Source: Rothia dentocariosa ATCC 17931 (GTDB taxonomy: Bacteria; Actinomycetota; Actinomycetes; Actinomycetales; Micrococcaceae). From it: a stretch of DNA of 64,000 bases. Position 1 is the stretch's first letter, and the number at the start of each line of letters is the position of its first letter. This document shows, one piece after another, positions 36,776 to 47,091 of this stretch. Below the pieces are notes generated by a model. The model searched no databases. It worked only from the letters and a program-made list of their open reading frames with translations, and had not been told where the DNA came from. The stretch spans positions 1,302,001 through 1,366,000 of the forward strand of contig NC_014643.1 of assembly GCF_000164695.2 (NCBI RefSeq). Direction: 5' to 3'. A program made the translations under genes and the position numbers.

Positions 36776-38038
36776 TTAGTCTTCCGCGCTCAGGCGGGCG
36801 GCGGCCTCCAGAGTCATCCACGCCTGAAGCTGACCGGATAGTTCCACGGGCTTACCTGCGGCGAGCGCATCGCGTGCGGATACGGTGAACTTCGGCGAGA
36901 AAATAGCGATCGCCCGGTCACGAATTTCGTTCGGATCAATACCCGGTTCATTCAGCGGCAGAGTGGGGTCGAATTCGCGGCGCCCCTCCCACACAGCGCG
37001 AGCGCTGCCGTATACAAGGGCGCTCGCCAGGGATCGTGCCTCCGGGCTGAGCATGGTGGACATTGCCGCTTGCGCTAGGTAGCGCACCAGAATACCGGTG
37101 AAGAGCGCACCATCGCCGTTGTCACCGGAGTGGAGTACGAGGTGGTGTGAACCGTCTGAGAACTCGAAATCTTCGCTGAGGTTTTTGACGATTCCGACGA
37201 TCAGGCGTTCGGCGCGCAGCAGGTATTCTTCACGGCGGTCGTCTGAAATCTCCGAGGATTCCGCAAGCGCCAGAAGCACCGCTAGGGTTGTGCCCTGATT
37301 GTAGGTGTAGATATTGCGTTCTACGTCGAGGGGAACATCGCGGCGGCCGGTAATGTCATCAACCATCACATCCTGCGGGCGCAGGTTAGCGCCGTCGAAG
37401 TAGAGCATACGGTCGCCGTCCCAGAGAACGTCATTGAGCCAGGACATAAGATTCTGCGCGGTTTTTATCTGCCCGATGCGCGCAAAAGCAAGAGCCGTGG
37501 GAGCGGTTGCCGGGGTATTGCAGAAGTCTCGTTTGCCTTTGGACCAGCTCATGCCGCCGCAGGAATGAAGGCCGGTGTTAAGCCTTTCAAAGAGTACCGA
37601 TCCGGCATCCTGCGCCGTAACGTCCGAGGCGCCGGTTATTGTTTTACTAAGCCTATTGAGCCGCCCCACGGCGAGCGCCAACCATGCCATATCGTCATAG
37701 AAGTCGTTTGCAAATCCCAGGTTGCGGGTATGGATGCCGCGTACCACGCTCCTGGCGGTGGCGAGCATGTTCTGGGCTTGTACGGTGTCGCCTTCACGGA
37801 CGGCACGTTCGCCCGCATCTATAATGCAGTCGAGTAAGTGCGCCTGCCACCAGTAATGCCATTCGGCAAACCGTGCTCCTAGGCCACGCGATTCGGGCAT
37901 CTGTACTGCCCCGAGTAGGGTTCCGGGTACGCCAAAAACGCGGCGGGTGTATCGACTGAGGATAGAGTCGGCGGCACGCGAGGCGCGTTGTGCATGCTCG
38001 GTGCTGGGGACTGTTTCAGAAGGGTGGTTGGAGGTCAC
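36776..38038 (-). CDS. Glycoside hydrolase family 76 (alpha-1,6-mannanase type)
   Basis: 420 residues, no signal peptide seen. GH76 hallmarks: NDFYDDMAWLALAVGRL with the catalytic Asp pair (about residues 115-116), GGMSWSKGKRDF, and YTYNQGT and LHSGDNGDGALFTGI later, as in bacterial Aman6-like enzymes that cut alpha-1,6-mannan backbones. Lack of a secretion signal suggests a cytoplasmic protein acting on imported oligomannosides, or a non-hydrolytic relative; many actinobacterial members are annotated alike. It agrees with the GT87-like enzyme and manA/manB nearby. Confidence 0.85.
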   Translation of the reverse strand: MTSNHPSETVPSTEHAQRASRAADSILSRYTRRVFGVPGTLLGAVQMPESRGLGARFAEWHYWWQAHLLDCIIDAGERAVREGDTVQAQNMLATARSVVRGIHTRNLGFANDFYDDMAWLALAVGRLNRLSKTITGASDVTAQDAGSVLFERLNTGLHSCGGMSWSKGKRDFCNTPATAPTALAFARIGQIKTAQNLMSWLNDVLWDGDRMLYFDGANLRPQDVMVDDITGRRDVPLDVERNIYTYNQGTTLAVLLALAESSEISDDRREEYLLRAERLIVGIVKNLSEDFEFSDGSHHLVLHSGDNGDGALFTGILVRYLAQAAMSTMLSPEARSLASALVYGSARAVWEGRREFDPTLPLNEPGIDPNEIRDRAIAIFSPKFTVSARDALAAGKPVELSGQLQAWMTLEAAARLSAED

Positions 38039-38111
38039 GTTCTTTCTTCCTTGCTTATGAAAGCTACCTACGATACTGCCACGAGAGGCGAGGTGCTACC
38101 ACATTATCGCA

Positions 38112-39209
38112 TTATTGGTGCTTGGGTCGTGCCACATTTCGCGGTGCGAGAGAAAGCGTGCGTGCGCTGTACAGGGTGAGCGGTTTGTTCGTGAAGGGGT
38201 GTACACAGTCAAGACGATGCGCTAGAAGCTGCAGCGGCACAGACGCATCGTTTGGTGCTGTTGGCAGAACCTGCGGGTAGAGAACGTCGCCGAAGATCGG
38301 GGTTCCGAGCAGGTTCAAGTGCGCCCGCAGCTGGTGCATTTTGCCGGTGTGCGGAGTGAGTTCGTAGAGGGCGAGTTCTTCGCCGGGCGCCGGATAGGGC
38401 AGATACGGGTTTTGTGCGCCAGATTTGAGAGGAACACTTTGCGGTGCTTGATAGATTTCTCGGATGCGTACCAGAGTTTCCGCGTTTACGCTAAGACCCG
38501 CGCGCTCGCATTCGCGGGCCGAGTATTGCCGCACCTGTAGAATATTCCGATCCTTGTCGATGTGGCTGCGCACCTGTACGCCTTCGCCTAGCATGCTTTC
38601 GCGCAGGTCCTCGCTTGGCGCCGGGGCGATAGCAAGGTAGGTTTTGGTGACCTGCCGGTTCTGAAACATCGTTTGGAAGGGGCCGCGTGCGTCTCGGGTT
38701 TTGGCGAAGAGTAAAATCCCCGCGGTGGGGCGGTCAAGCCGGTGAACGGGCGTGAGCAGAGGATTATTCTTGCGTACCCGCAGTTTGGTGAGCGCGGTCT
38801 GTGCGATATAGGCGCCGCGCGGGGTAACGGGAAGATAGTGTGGCTTATCTACGGCGAGCAGATGCTCGTCTTCATAGAGAACCGGAAGGTCATCCGGCAG
38901 CGGCGGTTCTTCGGGAAGTGGGCGGTAGTACCAGATTCTCAGACCGGGCAGATACGGGGATTGGTCGGTGAGGATCGTGCCGTCATCGGTGCGCACCTCG
39001 TGCCGAGCGAAACAGTCGAGGATTGTTGCGGGGTCTTCGGGCGAGAACCGGGTAATGAGGTATTGAGCCACCGTGCTGGGGTGCGCATCCGCCCCCTGGG
39101 TCGTCTCATGCAGCGCTGGATGCGCGGGCAGAGTCAGCGATACGGGGTCTATGCCCGCGCGCTGGGGCAGGGGTGGTGTGAAGAGGTGGCGATTGACTCG
39201 TCGTGGCAT
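38112..39209 (-). CDS. RluA-family pseudouridine synthase
   Basis: Isomerises uridine in rRNA or tRNA. 365 residues; the catalytic motif HRLDRPTAGILLFAKT holds the essential Asp, preceded by LLAVDKPHYLPVTPRG and followed by KTYLAIAP and HQLRAHLNLLGTPIFGD, all RluA family. No S4 domain is evident at the N-terminus. Target position is unknown. It is divergent from the TetR gene at 39577. Confidence 0.92.
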   Translation of the reverse strand: MPRRVNRHLFTPPLPQRAGIDPVSLTLPAHPALHETTQGADAHPSTVAQYLITRFSPEDPATILDCFARHEVRTDDGTILTDQSPYLPGLRIWYYRPLPEEPPLPDDLPVLYEDEHLLAVDKPHYLPVTPRGAYIAQTALTKLRVRKNNPLLTPVHRLDRPTAGILLFAKTRDARGPFQTMFQNRQVTKTYLAIAPAPSEDLRESMLGEGVQVRSHIDKDRNILQVRQYSARECERAGLSVNAETLVRIREIYQAPQSVPLKSGAQNPYLPYPAPGEELALYELTPHTGKMHQLRAHLNLLGTPIFGDVLYPQVLPTAPNDASVPLQLLAHRLDCVHPFTNKPLTLYSARTLSLAPRNVARPKHQ

Positions 39210-39546
39210 AGGTTGATTGTAGCGTGCTTTGTGAGTTGGCCTCTTCGGAGGAAACCTCTAGCCTCCTGCGTGAAAGTATAAGGACCGCGCCTTGAGGACA
39301 GCACATACTTCGGCCATCATGGCACGCCCCTCTCATGTTTTGGGTGGTAGGTGAACAGTGTGAAGTTAATGCGAAATATTCCTCACAAAAGTGTCTAATA
39401 AATAAATAAAATCATAAAATTTGTTTCACTACCATGAAGCATGGAACGGCTTAATAACGCGGCAAAATAGGCGTATAAGCATTAAACTTCATATTAAGTT
39501 TTATAGGTAGCGGCTTAGGGTTAGCGCGGTACTATTAAAAAAAGAG

Positions 39547-39562
39547 GTTCGAGAAATCGAAC
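39547..39562. promoter_or_regulatory. Candidate operator GTTCGA-N4-TCGAAC
   Basis: Perfect 6-bp arms with a GAAA spacer, 14 bases before the TetR start, overlapping its leader; suited to autorepression. The 367-base divergent region 39210-39576 is otherwise AT-rich with no gene. Confidence 0.45.
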
Positions 39563-39576
39563 GATTAGAGGGATAT

Positions 39577-40203
39577 ATGGAACACAACGCACGCAACGAA
39601 GCTAAGCACACCGAACCCGTACAAAAAGCCTCTGAAAAAGCAGCTAAGAAGACGCGGCAGAGCGGTCAGCGTCTGACTCCGGCGCAACGGGAAGAACAAA
39701 TCCTGCAGGTCGCGGCGGCTCATTTTGCGCAGCACGGTGTTGTGGCAGCCTGTATGAGCAGCATCGCTCGTGAGGCCGGTATTACTCGGGCACTGCTATA
39801 CCATTACTTCCCCGGCAAAGAGTCTTTGGCGGCGGCGGTAACCCGGCGCGAAGCACGGGCTGTTCTTGAAGCGCTCAGCGAGCACCACCCTAACCCGGTG
39901 GAGGCTCTTCGTGTTGAGCTGCGCTCCTACTTCGCTCATGTTGCTGAAGGTGGCAGTGAAAGCGATGCTCCCAGTACTCCTGACGAATACTTGGAATGGA
40001 TGCTCGAACGCACCGAAATGCCCGTTAACGACCGCACCCGCATGATTTTAGGCGGATGGCTGCATCTAGTCGATTACTTCGCCCGGCATGTGGTGCAGGG
40101 CAGCCCGCGCGGTAACACTCCGGCGGGTGCACGCGCCATGCGCGTTGACGAAGCTATTGACATATGCGTTGGCGTGGCAGATACCATGACCGGCGGGTAC
40201 TAA
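39577..40203 (+). CDS. TetR-family transcriptional regulator
   Basis: 208 residues. A basic, Lys-rich arm of about 35 residues leads into the helix-turn-helix (EEQILQVAAAHFAQHGVVAACMSSIAREAGITRALLYHYF-type, split by position: about 45-85). AGAGGG lies 5 bases before the ATG. The ligand domain is uninformative. Neighbouring RluA-type gene (divergent) and Dyp peroxidase (convergent) are the only nearby candidates for control besides itself. Confidence 0.9.
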   Translation: MEHNARNEAKHTEPVQKASEKAAKKTRQSGQRLTPAQREEQILQVAAAHFAQHGVVAACMSSIAREAGITRALLYHYFPGKESLAAAVTRREARAVLEALSEHHPNPVEALRVELRSYFAHVAEGGSESDAPSTPDEYLEWMLERTEMPVNDRTRMILGGWLHLVDYFARHVVQGSPRGNTPAGARAMRVDEAIDICVGVADTMTGGY

Positions 40204-40229
40204 GCTAGAGCTTCTCAATGAGACCCCAC

Positions 40230-40266
40230 ATCGGGAGTTACCGAAAATATTTCGGTTCCCCTCGAT
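40230..40266. terminator. Terminator between convergent TetR and Dyp genes
   Basis: ACCGAAA/TTTCGGT (40240-40246 with 40250-40256) extended by GGGA/TCCC and ATCG/CGAT around a small bulge. No long T-run. Confidence 0.55.
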
Positions 40267-40297
40267 GCAGGGCTTTATGCGCTTAAAGACCCCGGCA

Positions 40298-40335
40298 TTT
40301 TAGGGGGAGCGGCGCATCCGCAGACCGCGCGGGTT
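40298..40335 (-). repeat. Duplicate of the lhr 3' end
   Basis: 38 bases nearly identical to 41484-41521 (one substitution, one indel). Read on the minus strand it encodes the same terminal residues and stop as lhr (RGLRMRRSP). It is separated from the real lhr end by the Dyp peroxidase gene. Confidence 0.9.
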
Positions 40336-40358
40336 ATCCGCCGTGTTTGAGGTGTGTC

Positions 40359-41297
40359 TTACCCCGAAAAATCCCCCAGCATATCCATGGTTGGTACGAA
40401 GAAGAGCGTGCCGGTTGTGGCGGTGCTGAAATCTAAAAGCCTGTCGTAGTTGCCTTCTGGAACGCCGATAAACATATTTTTGAGCATCTTCTCCACGGTT
40501 GAGAATGTGCTGGCATAACAGTTGAAGTAGGTGCCCATTTCGTTGTTACCCACGGTACCGAAGGGCATATTATCGCGAATAACCTTGAAATCATCGCCAA
40601 CATTAGACAGCGCGGAATGCGAGTTGCTGGGTTTAACGTCGTCGGGCATCTCAATATCGTCCTGTTTGGAGCGCCCGATGACTTTTTCCTGCTCGGATAC
40701 GGGCAGATTATTCCACGCCGTCATATCGTGAATATACTTCTGCACGAACTGGTAGCTGCCGCCTCGATACTCCGGGTCTTCGTCACCGACCACGCCGAAG
40801 TATTCACGGGATGCGGGAGTCTGCGGATTTTCCGTACCGTCCACAAAGCCGATGATGGCACGCCCATCCCAGTAGCGGAAACCGTGCACTTCTACAATAC
40901 TTTCGGCAATATCACGCAGAGCATCGGTGATGATTGCAGCAATATCGTAGGCGACGCTGCGTTGAGTTGCCCGCACATGAAAGTGCAGATCTCCCGGAGT
41001 TGAAACTGCGGTATGCTTAGCTCCCTGAATCGGCTGAAACTCCACGAGTTCTTTCGGTAGTGGCTTCGGCAGATCTAGCTTTAACCAGGCGCTGTGGCTG
41101 ATACCCATCACCAAGTTCGCCTTTTCGGGGGAGTACCGGTTGGCGGCGGTGTGGTTCACGTTAATGACCAGCGCGCAGAGACTCTGAAAACCCTCAAGCA
41201 ACGCTTGCTGAGAAATATCGTTCTTGAATTTCCACACCATAAAAACGGTGTTGGTGTTCGGGTCTGCGGTTACCTGTTGTGATTCTGGTGGAAGCAT
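40359..41297 (-). CDS. Dyp-type heme peroxidase
   Basis: 312 residues. The distal signature GFVDGTENP (GxxDG, about residue 155) and the later HSALSNVGDD and FNCYASTFSTVEKML regions fit class B dye-decolorising peroxidases; the proximal His lies in the second half. No Tat signal, so the protein is cytoplasmic. Class B enzymes are often encapsulin cargo; the C-terminus (MDMLGDFSG) has no clear LGIGSL-type loading peptide and no encapsulin gene is in view. A heme-rich context (heme uptake genes in the same window) is compatible. Flanked on both sides by lhr 3'-end sequence. Confidence 0.92.
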   Translation of the reverse strand: MLPPESQQVTADPNTNTVFMVWKFKNDISQQALLEGFQSLCALVINVNHTAANRYSPEKANLVMGISHSAWLKLDLPKPLPKELVEFQPIQGAKHTAVSTPGDLHFHVRATQRSVAYDIAAIITDALRDIAESIVEVHGFRYWDGRAIIGFVDGTENPQTPASREYFGVVGDEDPEYRGGSYQFVQKYIHDMTAWNNLPVSEQEKVIGRSKQDDIEMPDDVKPSNSHSALSNVGDDFKVIRDNMPFGTVGNNEMGTYFNCYASTFSTVEKMLKNMFIGVPEGNYDRLLDFSTATTGTLFFVPTMDMLGDFSG

Positions 41298-41484
41298 AAA
41301 GCCACCCTACAGTTTGCATATATCCGCTGCAATGAACCCATCCCTATACACTGGTTAAGCCTTCCCTGCTCGGCAGGTGTTTTCGGCGTGTTTAGCTCTA
41401 TGTCACCCGTTGATGCGCAGCACCCCAGTGCCCAAGCATTATGAAAAGTGTATTGCTGAGGTGGCGTGAGTTCTGAGGGTACGT

Positions 41485-44400
41485 TTAGGGGGAGCGGCGC
41501 ATCCGTAGACCGCGCGGGGTTGTGTAAAAGCCCTGCGCAAGCAGTGCGCGCCGTAACGCCACCACCGGATGCTCAGGCAGCCGGTTAGAATCGGCCTTGG
41601 AGGCTCCCCGATGAGTCGGCGGTTCCGGGGTCGCCAGAATATCACAATCGTTGAGTTTTTCCACCACGATCTTCTCAGCGATACCCGCCTGCACGATGCG
41701 CGCCAGCAGCGGTGCCGCAGCCTCAAGTTTGAGCGGTTCAGCCGTGAAAGACAGCAGGGTTTTGCCGCCGCGTTCCAGATAGAGGACCGCTTCACCATCG
41801 AGCAGGATGAGGCAGGCACCCGCCTTACGCCCCGGACGATGCCGCACGGACTGGGCGGTCTCTGTGCCTTCGCGCTCGGTTTCTTCCGTACCGCCGGGTG
41901 CAGAAGAGGCCGAGAGTAAGCTGGGCACGGAAGGCCATGTGAGTGCCGCACCATAGGGATTCGCCGGATCTGTAGCCGCCAGCAGAACACCCTCAAATAA
42001 ACCGAATACTTCCTCGTTTTTTATTCGTTTTACTCCGGTATTCTGCGGATTATCAGCGCCAATATTAGCGTAGGAACGCACCGCATCCACCGTTGCCGGG
42101 GAGGCAAACTGAGCCGCACCCAGCCCCTCGATAAAGTATCCGCGCCGCACCAGGGCACGTTCCTCTGCAGCCGCATAGACGCGGTACAGGGCCGCAAAGC
42201 CGCCGGGAACATCCTCAGAGGCGAGCGCGCCGCGCGTGAGCACACCGTACCTGTCTAAGAGAAGTTCCGCGCGCGCATAGGCGGTAACGGTGGCATCTGC
42301 CTCTTGTGGGGACTCGGTGCCCGCAGCATGAGGACGGCTCTGGGGAAGGCTAATATGACTGAACCGCCCGGAATCCCGGGCCGAAACCTGCGGGTTAGAA
42401 GAGCCGGCACGGGCGCCGCCCAAGCCGCTATACCTGCGCGGATAAGCACCCGCAGAAGTACGCGCCGCCGACAGTCGTGCGGCACCGCGCCTGCGCACCG
42501 GGCGCGCCAGGGGAGCGGCGGGCCGCACCGGATGCGCGCTCGACCCGCCCGCCAGCATGGCACGTACCGGGGCGAAAGTATCGTTCGTGACCAACCCAGC
42601 CCACACCAGACGCCATAGCGCGGCGGATACCTCCGAAGCCTCCGGAAAATGCACAACCTCGCCCGAGGCTGCGCGAGAGGCCAAGATTTCGTGCACGCGC
42701 TCACGAAGCGGCATAAAGAACAGCCCGCCGCCGGAAAGCGCCTCAAAGACAGCGTGCTCCACCGGACCCAGCTCATCCAAGGCCTGCGTGCGGGAAGAAC
42801 CGGGCAGGGTCAGTTCGGCGGATTCGGCAAGATGCAGGCTCACCCAGCCGTCATTGCCGGAGATTTCGCCCTCACCGCGCCAAAGCACCTCTCCGCTGGC
42901 CAACAGACTATCTAAGAGCTGCGGCGAATAATCACGCACCCGTGCTGGCAAGACGAGGGTCTCCAAAGCGGAGGCGGGCATACGCACCCCGGCCAGCTGA
43001 TCGATGACCGTCAGTAAGCCTTCGCGACCCTCTAATGCCTCGGCGGATGAATTTTTGCTCTCGGTGAGAACCTGAACCGTGCGTTCGGGCTCGTAATACG
43101 CACCGTATTCGGTGGTTTCCGCGAGCCTGCGTGAAACCTTGACCGTCTGCGTGCGCACTCCCTGCCAGGCGGGCAGGAACGCGCCATAGGCACGCTGCGG
43201 TACCGGCTCAATCTCGCGGCGCAGCGCCGCCAAAGACCGGGCACGAAGCAGGCGAAGCACCTCGGCATCCACCCATTCCAGGCTTGCCGTGGGCGCGGGG
43301 GAGAGCGGTATCGTATCGGCTGCCTCCGCGCGAGGTACACGCAGTTCCTCGGGCAGGTATTCGCCCGAGAACAGCCGATTTTGCGTCTCTAAAGCGCGTA
43401 AAACCGGCAGAATAGCACCCGAACCCGTCGGCGTGATGCGGCTGAAGTGGGCGCTCGCCTCGGCTGCGGTAAAGGGGATGTGCGTGCGCGCATACCGCGA
43501 GATTAGGTCTTCAAGCGGCGCGGCGACCGGCGTGAGGTATGCCTGAGCAATTCCGACCGGAAGCGGCAGCCCTAGCCCGTCGCGCAGCCGGGCGGCGTCT
43601 TCTACGACGGCATAGATCGGTTCCACGTTGTCCGCCGTATTTGAGCGCGGATTGATAACGAACGCTCTGCGGGATTCGACCAGCTCTTCGGCAAGCGTGC
43701 GCGCCTCTTCGGCGGTGGCGTGCGGGGTAGTTTCAAGGTCTTCTTCCGGCAGACCCTCGTCGGCATTTTCGGCTGAATCCCCAGTCTCATGTGAAATATC
43801 AGCCTTATTAGATCGACTTTCGCTGTCTTTTGGAGTGCTCTGAGAGACCTCGGGCGCGGACTCAACCCCGGACCCCTCATTCCCGCGCAGCCGCAGCGCC
43901 AGCTCCCTTGCCGTGAGCGGACCGAGCTGGCGCAGAAGATCCGCCACGCCCTCAACCCCGCGTGCCCGATACTTCGCCCCGGTGCGCTGAAGACGCTCCT
44001 GAACCTCAAGAATCACCTGCGGATCCAGCAGATCGCGCAGCTGAGCGGTACCCAGCAGCTCCGCCAAAAGTGCCGGATCTAGTGCCAAGGCGGCAGCGCG
44101 GCGTTCGGCGGCGGGCGCATCCGTATCGTAAATATGTTCCGCCACGTACTCGAAAAGCATGGTGCGGGCAAAAGGAGAAGGCCCCTCGGTCTGCACCTGT
44201 GACAGGCTGATGCGCCGCGCGGCAATATCCCGATGCAGCTGAAGAAGCGCAGGAACATCATATACATCCTGCAAGCATTCGCGGGCGGTTTCCAGCAGAA
44301 TTGGGAACTCGGGGTATTTGCGCGCAACATCCAGTAGCTGCGCCGAACGCTGGCGCTGCTGCCATAGGGGAGTGCGCCTGCCCGGATCGCGGCGCGGCAG

Positions 44401-47091
44401 AAGCAGGGCACGGGCGGCGCTCTCTCGAAAACGAGACGCAAAAAGCGCCGATTCACCCACACGATCCTTGACAATCTCCTCTAGCTCATCGGGCTCGAAG
44501 AGAAAAAGCTCGGCACCCGGCGGGGTATCTTCCACCGCAGGAATACGCAGCACAATACCATCATCCGCCGCAAGCGCGCTGGCGTCGATACCGTACCGTT
44601 CCTGCACGCGGGCGCCCACCGCCAAAGCCCAAGGTGCGTGCACCGGATACCCGTACGGCGAATGCAAAATAACACGCCAATCTCCCAGTTCATCGCGGCA
44701 ACGCTCCACCACAAACCGCGTATCGGTGGGGACCACACCGGTAGCCTCGCGCTGTTCCCGAATATAAGCGAGCAGATTATCGCTCGCCCAAGGATCCAGC
44801 CCTAACCGGGTCAGCTCGGCTCGTATCGCAACCGTCGCTGAGGCGTCTTCGCTCCCGCCGGACTCAGCGCCCGCAGACTTCGCTAACTCGCGGGTAAACT
44901 GCCCCAGACGACGGCCCAACGCTACCGGGCGACCCACCCGCTCACCATGCCAAAACGGCAGACGTGAAGGCTCACCGGGCGCGGGGCTTACGCGCACCGC
45001 ATCGTGCGAGATGTCCTCGATGCGCCAACTGCTCGCGCCCAAGGCGATAACATCGCCCGCCCGCGATTCGTAGACCATCTCCTCGTCCAGTTCGCCCACC
45101 CGTTTAGGTGCCTTGGAATCCTCAGAACCGGCCAGGTAGACAGGAAAAAGCCCACGATCGGGAATCGTCCCGCCCGAAGTCACTGCAAGCCGCTGCGCAC
45201 CGGGCCGCCCCTCAATCGTGCCGCTTGGCGCATCGGCAGTGGCGGCGCGATCCCAAATAATACGCGGACGAAGCTCCGCAAACTCATCGGAAGGGTACCT
45301 GCCCGCCAGCATCTCTAAAGTACTGTCAAAGAGCGCGCGCGAAAGGTTCGCGAAAGGAGCGGTGCGGCGCAGCGCCTCGTACCAGGCATCCACCCCGATA
45401 GGTCCCAGAGCGCAGGCGGCGACGGTCTGCTGAGCAAGCACATCCAGCGGGTTCGCGGGAACGGTAAGCGGTTCTAAAGACCCGGCGAGCATACCGGAGA
45501 GAGCCACGGCAGAGCCCAACAAATCCCCGCGATGCTTCGGGTAAAAAAGCCCACGCGAAACCTCGCCCACGCGGTGCCCGGCACGGCCCACCCGCTGCAG
45601 ACCGGAAGCCACCGACGGCGGGGACGCCACCTGAATAACCGCATCAACATGCCCCATATCGATGCCGAGCTCCAGTGAACTTGTGGCGACCACACACCGC
45701 AGCGAACCATTCTTGAGGGACTCTTCGATAAGCGTGCGCTGATCCTTCGCCACCGAACCGTGATGCGCCCGTGCCAGTGGCGCAATGTCTGGCTCCTCAC
45801 CAATATCAGGCAGAGGCTCACCCGCAAGCTCGCGCCGTGAGAGCTCGCGGCGCACATGAATATCGTTGAGAGCCGCGGTAAGTTTTTCGGCAAGCCCACG
45901 CGAGTTCACGAACACGATCGTAGAACGATTATTCTCGATATCGTCCACGATGCGTTCCTGAACATAAGGCCAAATCGAGGCACGATACCCGGATGCGCGC
46001 TCGCCCTCACTGTCTGGCTTCCGTGCCCCTGCACTCGCCGTTGCGCTCGCAGCACCATCTTGTTCGGCAGAGCTGTTCGGCAGCTCAAGAGATAATCCTT
46101 CTTCGCCGGGGAAGGTGCCGATAGCATCCGCAAGAGTATAGAGTGGCGCATCATCGGCTGCCTGAACCTGCAAATCCGGGGCGTCCGGGGCTGGACTGGG
46201 CGAGTCCTGTCCGCGCGGTGCCCGCTGCTCCTCGGGGGCATAGCTGCCCTGTCCGTAATCGTTTGCCCCGCCGAGCGCCGCCATATCCGGCACGGGCACC
46301 GAGAGCCGCAGATCCCAACGTTTGGGCACCTGCCGCGCCACGATCGTTACCGGGTGAACCCCGCCTAAAAATGTGGCGACGGCTTCGGGTGGGTTCACGG
46401 TTGCCGACAGCCCAATGCGCTGCACCGGTCGCTCCACCAGCTGGTCAAGCCTCTCCAGGGACACCGCCAGATGCGCCCCGCGCTTGGTTCCCGCTAGGGC
46501 GTGCACTTCGTCCACAATTACAGTTGTCACGCCGGTGAGTGTCGAACGTGCCGCAGAGGTCAGCATAAGGTAGAGCGATTCGGGGGTGGTCAGCAGAATA
46601 TCGGGCGGGTTGCTGATAAGCTGCCGCCTCTCGCGCGCCGGGGTGTCACCGCTTCGAATACCCACGGTAATATCGGGTGGGGTTTGCCCGGATTCCTTCG
46701 CCGTATGCGCAATCCCCGCAAGCGGCGCGCGCAGGTTGCGCTCCACATCCGCCCCAAGTGCTTTCAGGGGCGAAACATACAGGATGCGCGTACCGCCCGC
46801 GCGCTGTTTCTGAGTCTTTCGTGTTTCCCCAGCGTCCCCGTTTTTCCGCCCCTGAGCCGATATTGTAAGCTCGCGCTGATCCGGTTCTGTGCTTTTGTCG
46901 CGGTAGAGCGCATCGAGCGCCCACAGGAAAGCGGCAAGGGTTTTACCGGAGCCCGTGGGGGCGATAATAAGCGCGTTTTCGCCCTTGCTGATACTCTCCC
47001 AGGCGCCTTCCTGCGCGGCGGTCGGAGTGCCAAAAGCGTTGCGGAACCATTGCTGAGTGGCGGGTGAGAAAGGTTCTAGAGCGTCGGGCAT
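41485..47091 (-). CDS. lhr: Lhr-type superfamily 2 ATP-dependent helicase
   Basis: Very large DEAD/DEAH-type helicase, 1868 residues from ATG 47091 (MPDALEPF); the frame extends 48 codons upstream, but only this start has a GGGA-type site and matches the family N-terminus. Motifs: APTGSGKT (Walker A, about residue 46), TPESLYLML, VDEVHALAGTKRGAHL (motif II), VNSRGLAEKL, RAHHGSVAKDQR, ATSSLELGIDMG and QRVGRAGHR (motif VI). The C-terminal Lhr-specific region is expanded by low-complexity Ala/Arg/Pro stretches. Mycobacterial and E. coli Lhr act in DNA repair as 3'-5' translocases. The gene stands alone, divergent from the nitroreductase cluster. Confidence 0.95.
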   Translation of the reverse strand: MPDALEPFSPATQQWFRNAFGTPTAAQEGAWESISKGENALIIAPTGSGKTLAAFLWALDALYRDKSTEPDQRELTISAQGRKNGDAGETRKTQKQRAGGTRILYVSPLKALGADVERNLRAPLAGIAHTAKESGQTPPDITVGIRSGDTPARERRQLISNPPDILLTTPESLYLMLTSAARSTLTGVTTVIVDEVHALAGTKRGAHLAVSLERLDQLVERPVQRIGLSATVNPPEAVATFLGGVHPVTIVARQVPKRWDLRLSVPVPDMAALGGANDYGQGSYAPEEQRAPRGQDSPSPAPDAPDLQVQAADDAPLYTLADAIGTFPGEEGLSLELPNSSAEQDGAASATASAGARKPDSEGERASGYRASIWPYVQERIVDDIENNRSTIVFVNSRGLAEKLTAALNDIHVRRELSRRELAGEPLPDIGEEPDIAPLARAHHGSVAKDQRTLIEESLKNGSLRCVVATSSLELGIDMGHVDAVIQVASPPSVASGLQRVGRAGHRVGEVSRGLFYPKHRGDLLGSAVALSGMLAGSLEPLTVPANPLDVLAQQTVAACALGPIGVDAWYEALRRTAPFANLSRALFDSTLEMLAGRYPSDEFAELRPRIIWDRAATADAPSGTIEGRPGAQRLAVTSGGTIPDRGLFPVYLAGSEDSKAPKRVGELDEEMVYESRAGDVIALGASSWRIEDISHDAVRVSPAPGEPSRLPFWHGERVGRPVALGRRLGQFTRELAKSAGAESGGSEDASATVAIRAELTRLGLDPWASDNLLAYIREQREATGVVPTDTRFVVERCRDELGDWRVILHSPYGYPVHAPWALAVGARVQERYGIDASALAADDGIVLRIPAVEDTPPGAELFLFEPDELEEIVKDRVGESALFASRFRESAARALLLPRRDPGRRTPLWQQRQRSAQLLDVARKYPEFPILLETARECLQDVYDVPALLQLHRDIAARRISLSQVQTEGPSPFARTMLFEYVAEHIYDTDAPAAERRAAALALDPALLAELLGTAQLRDLLDPQVILEVQERLQRTGAKYRARGVEGVADLLRQLGPLTARELALRLRGNEGSGVESAPEVSQSTPKDSESRSNKADISHETGDSAENADEGLPEEDLETTPHATAEEARTLAEELVESRRAFVINPRSNTADNVEPIYAVVEDAARLRDGLGLPLPVGIAQAYLTPVAAPLEDLISRYARTHIPFTAAEASAHFSRITPTGSGAILPVLRALETQNRLFSGEYLPEELRVPRAEAADTIPLSPAPTASLEWVDAEVLRLLRARSLAALRREIEPVPQRAYGAFLPAWQGVRTQTVKVSRRLAETTEYGAYYEPERTVQVLTESKNSSAEALEGREGLLTVIDQLAGVRMPASALETLVLPARVRDYSPQLLDSLLASGEVLWRGEGEISGNDGWVSLHLAESAELTLPGSSRTQALDELGPVEHAVFEALSGGGLFFMPLRERVHEILASRAASGEVVHFPEASEVSAALWRLVWAGLVTNDTFAPVRAMLAGGSSAHPVRPAAPLARPVRRRGAARLSAARTSAGAYPRRYSGLGGARAGSSNPQVSARDSGRFSHISLPQSRPHAAGTESPQEADATVTAYARAELLLDRYGVLTRGALASEDVPGGFAALYRVYAAAEERALVRRGYFIEGLGAAQFASPATVDAVRSYANIGADNPQNTGVKRIKNEEVFGLFEGVLLAATDPANPYGAALTWPSVPSLLSASSAPGGTEETEREGTETAQSVRHRPGRKAGACLILLDGEAVLYLERGGKTLLSFTAEPLKLEAAAPLLARIVQAGIAEKIVVEKLNDCDILATPEPPTHRGASKADSNRLPEHPVVALRRALLAQGFYTTPRGLRMRRSP

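Noticed and set aside
40359-41297. Encapsulin cargo system for the Dyp peroxidase
   Set aside because: No encapsulin shell gene in view and no clear loading peptide at the C-terminus.
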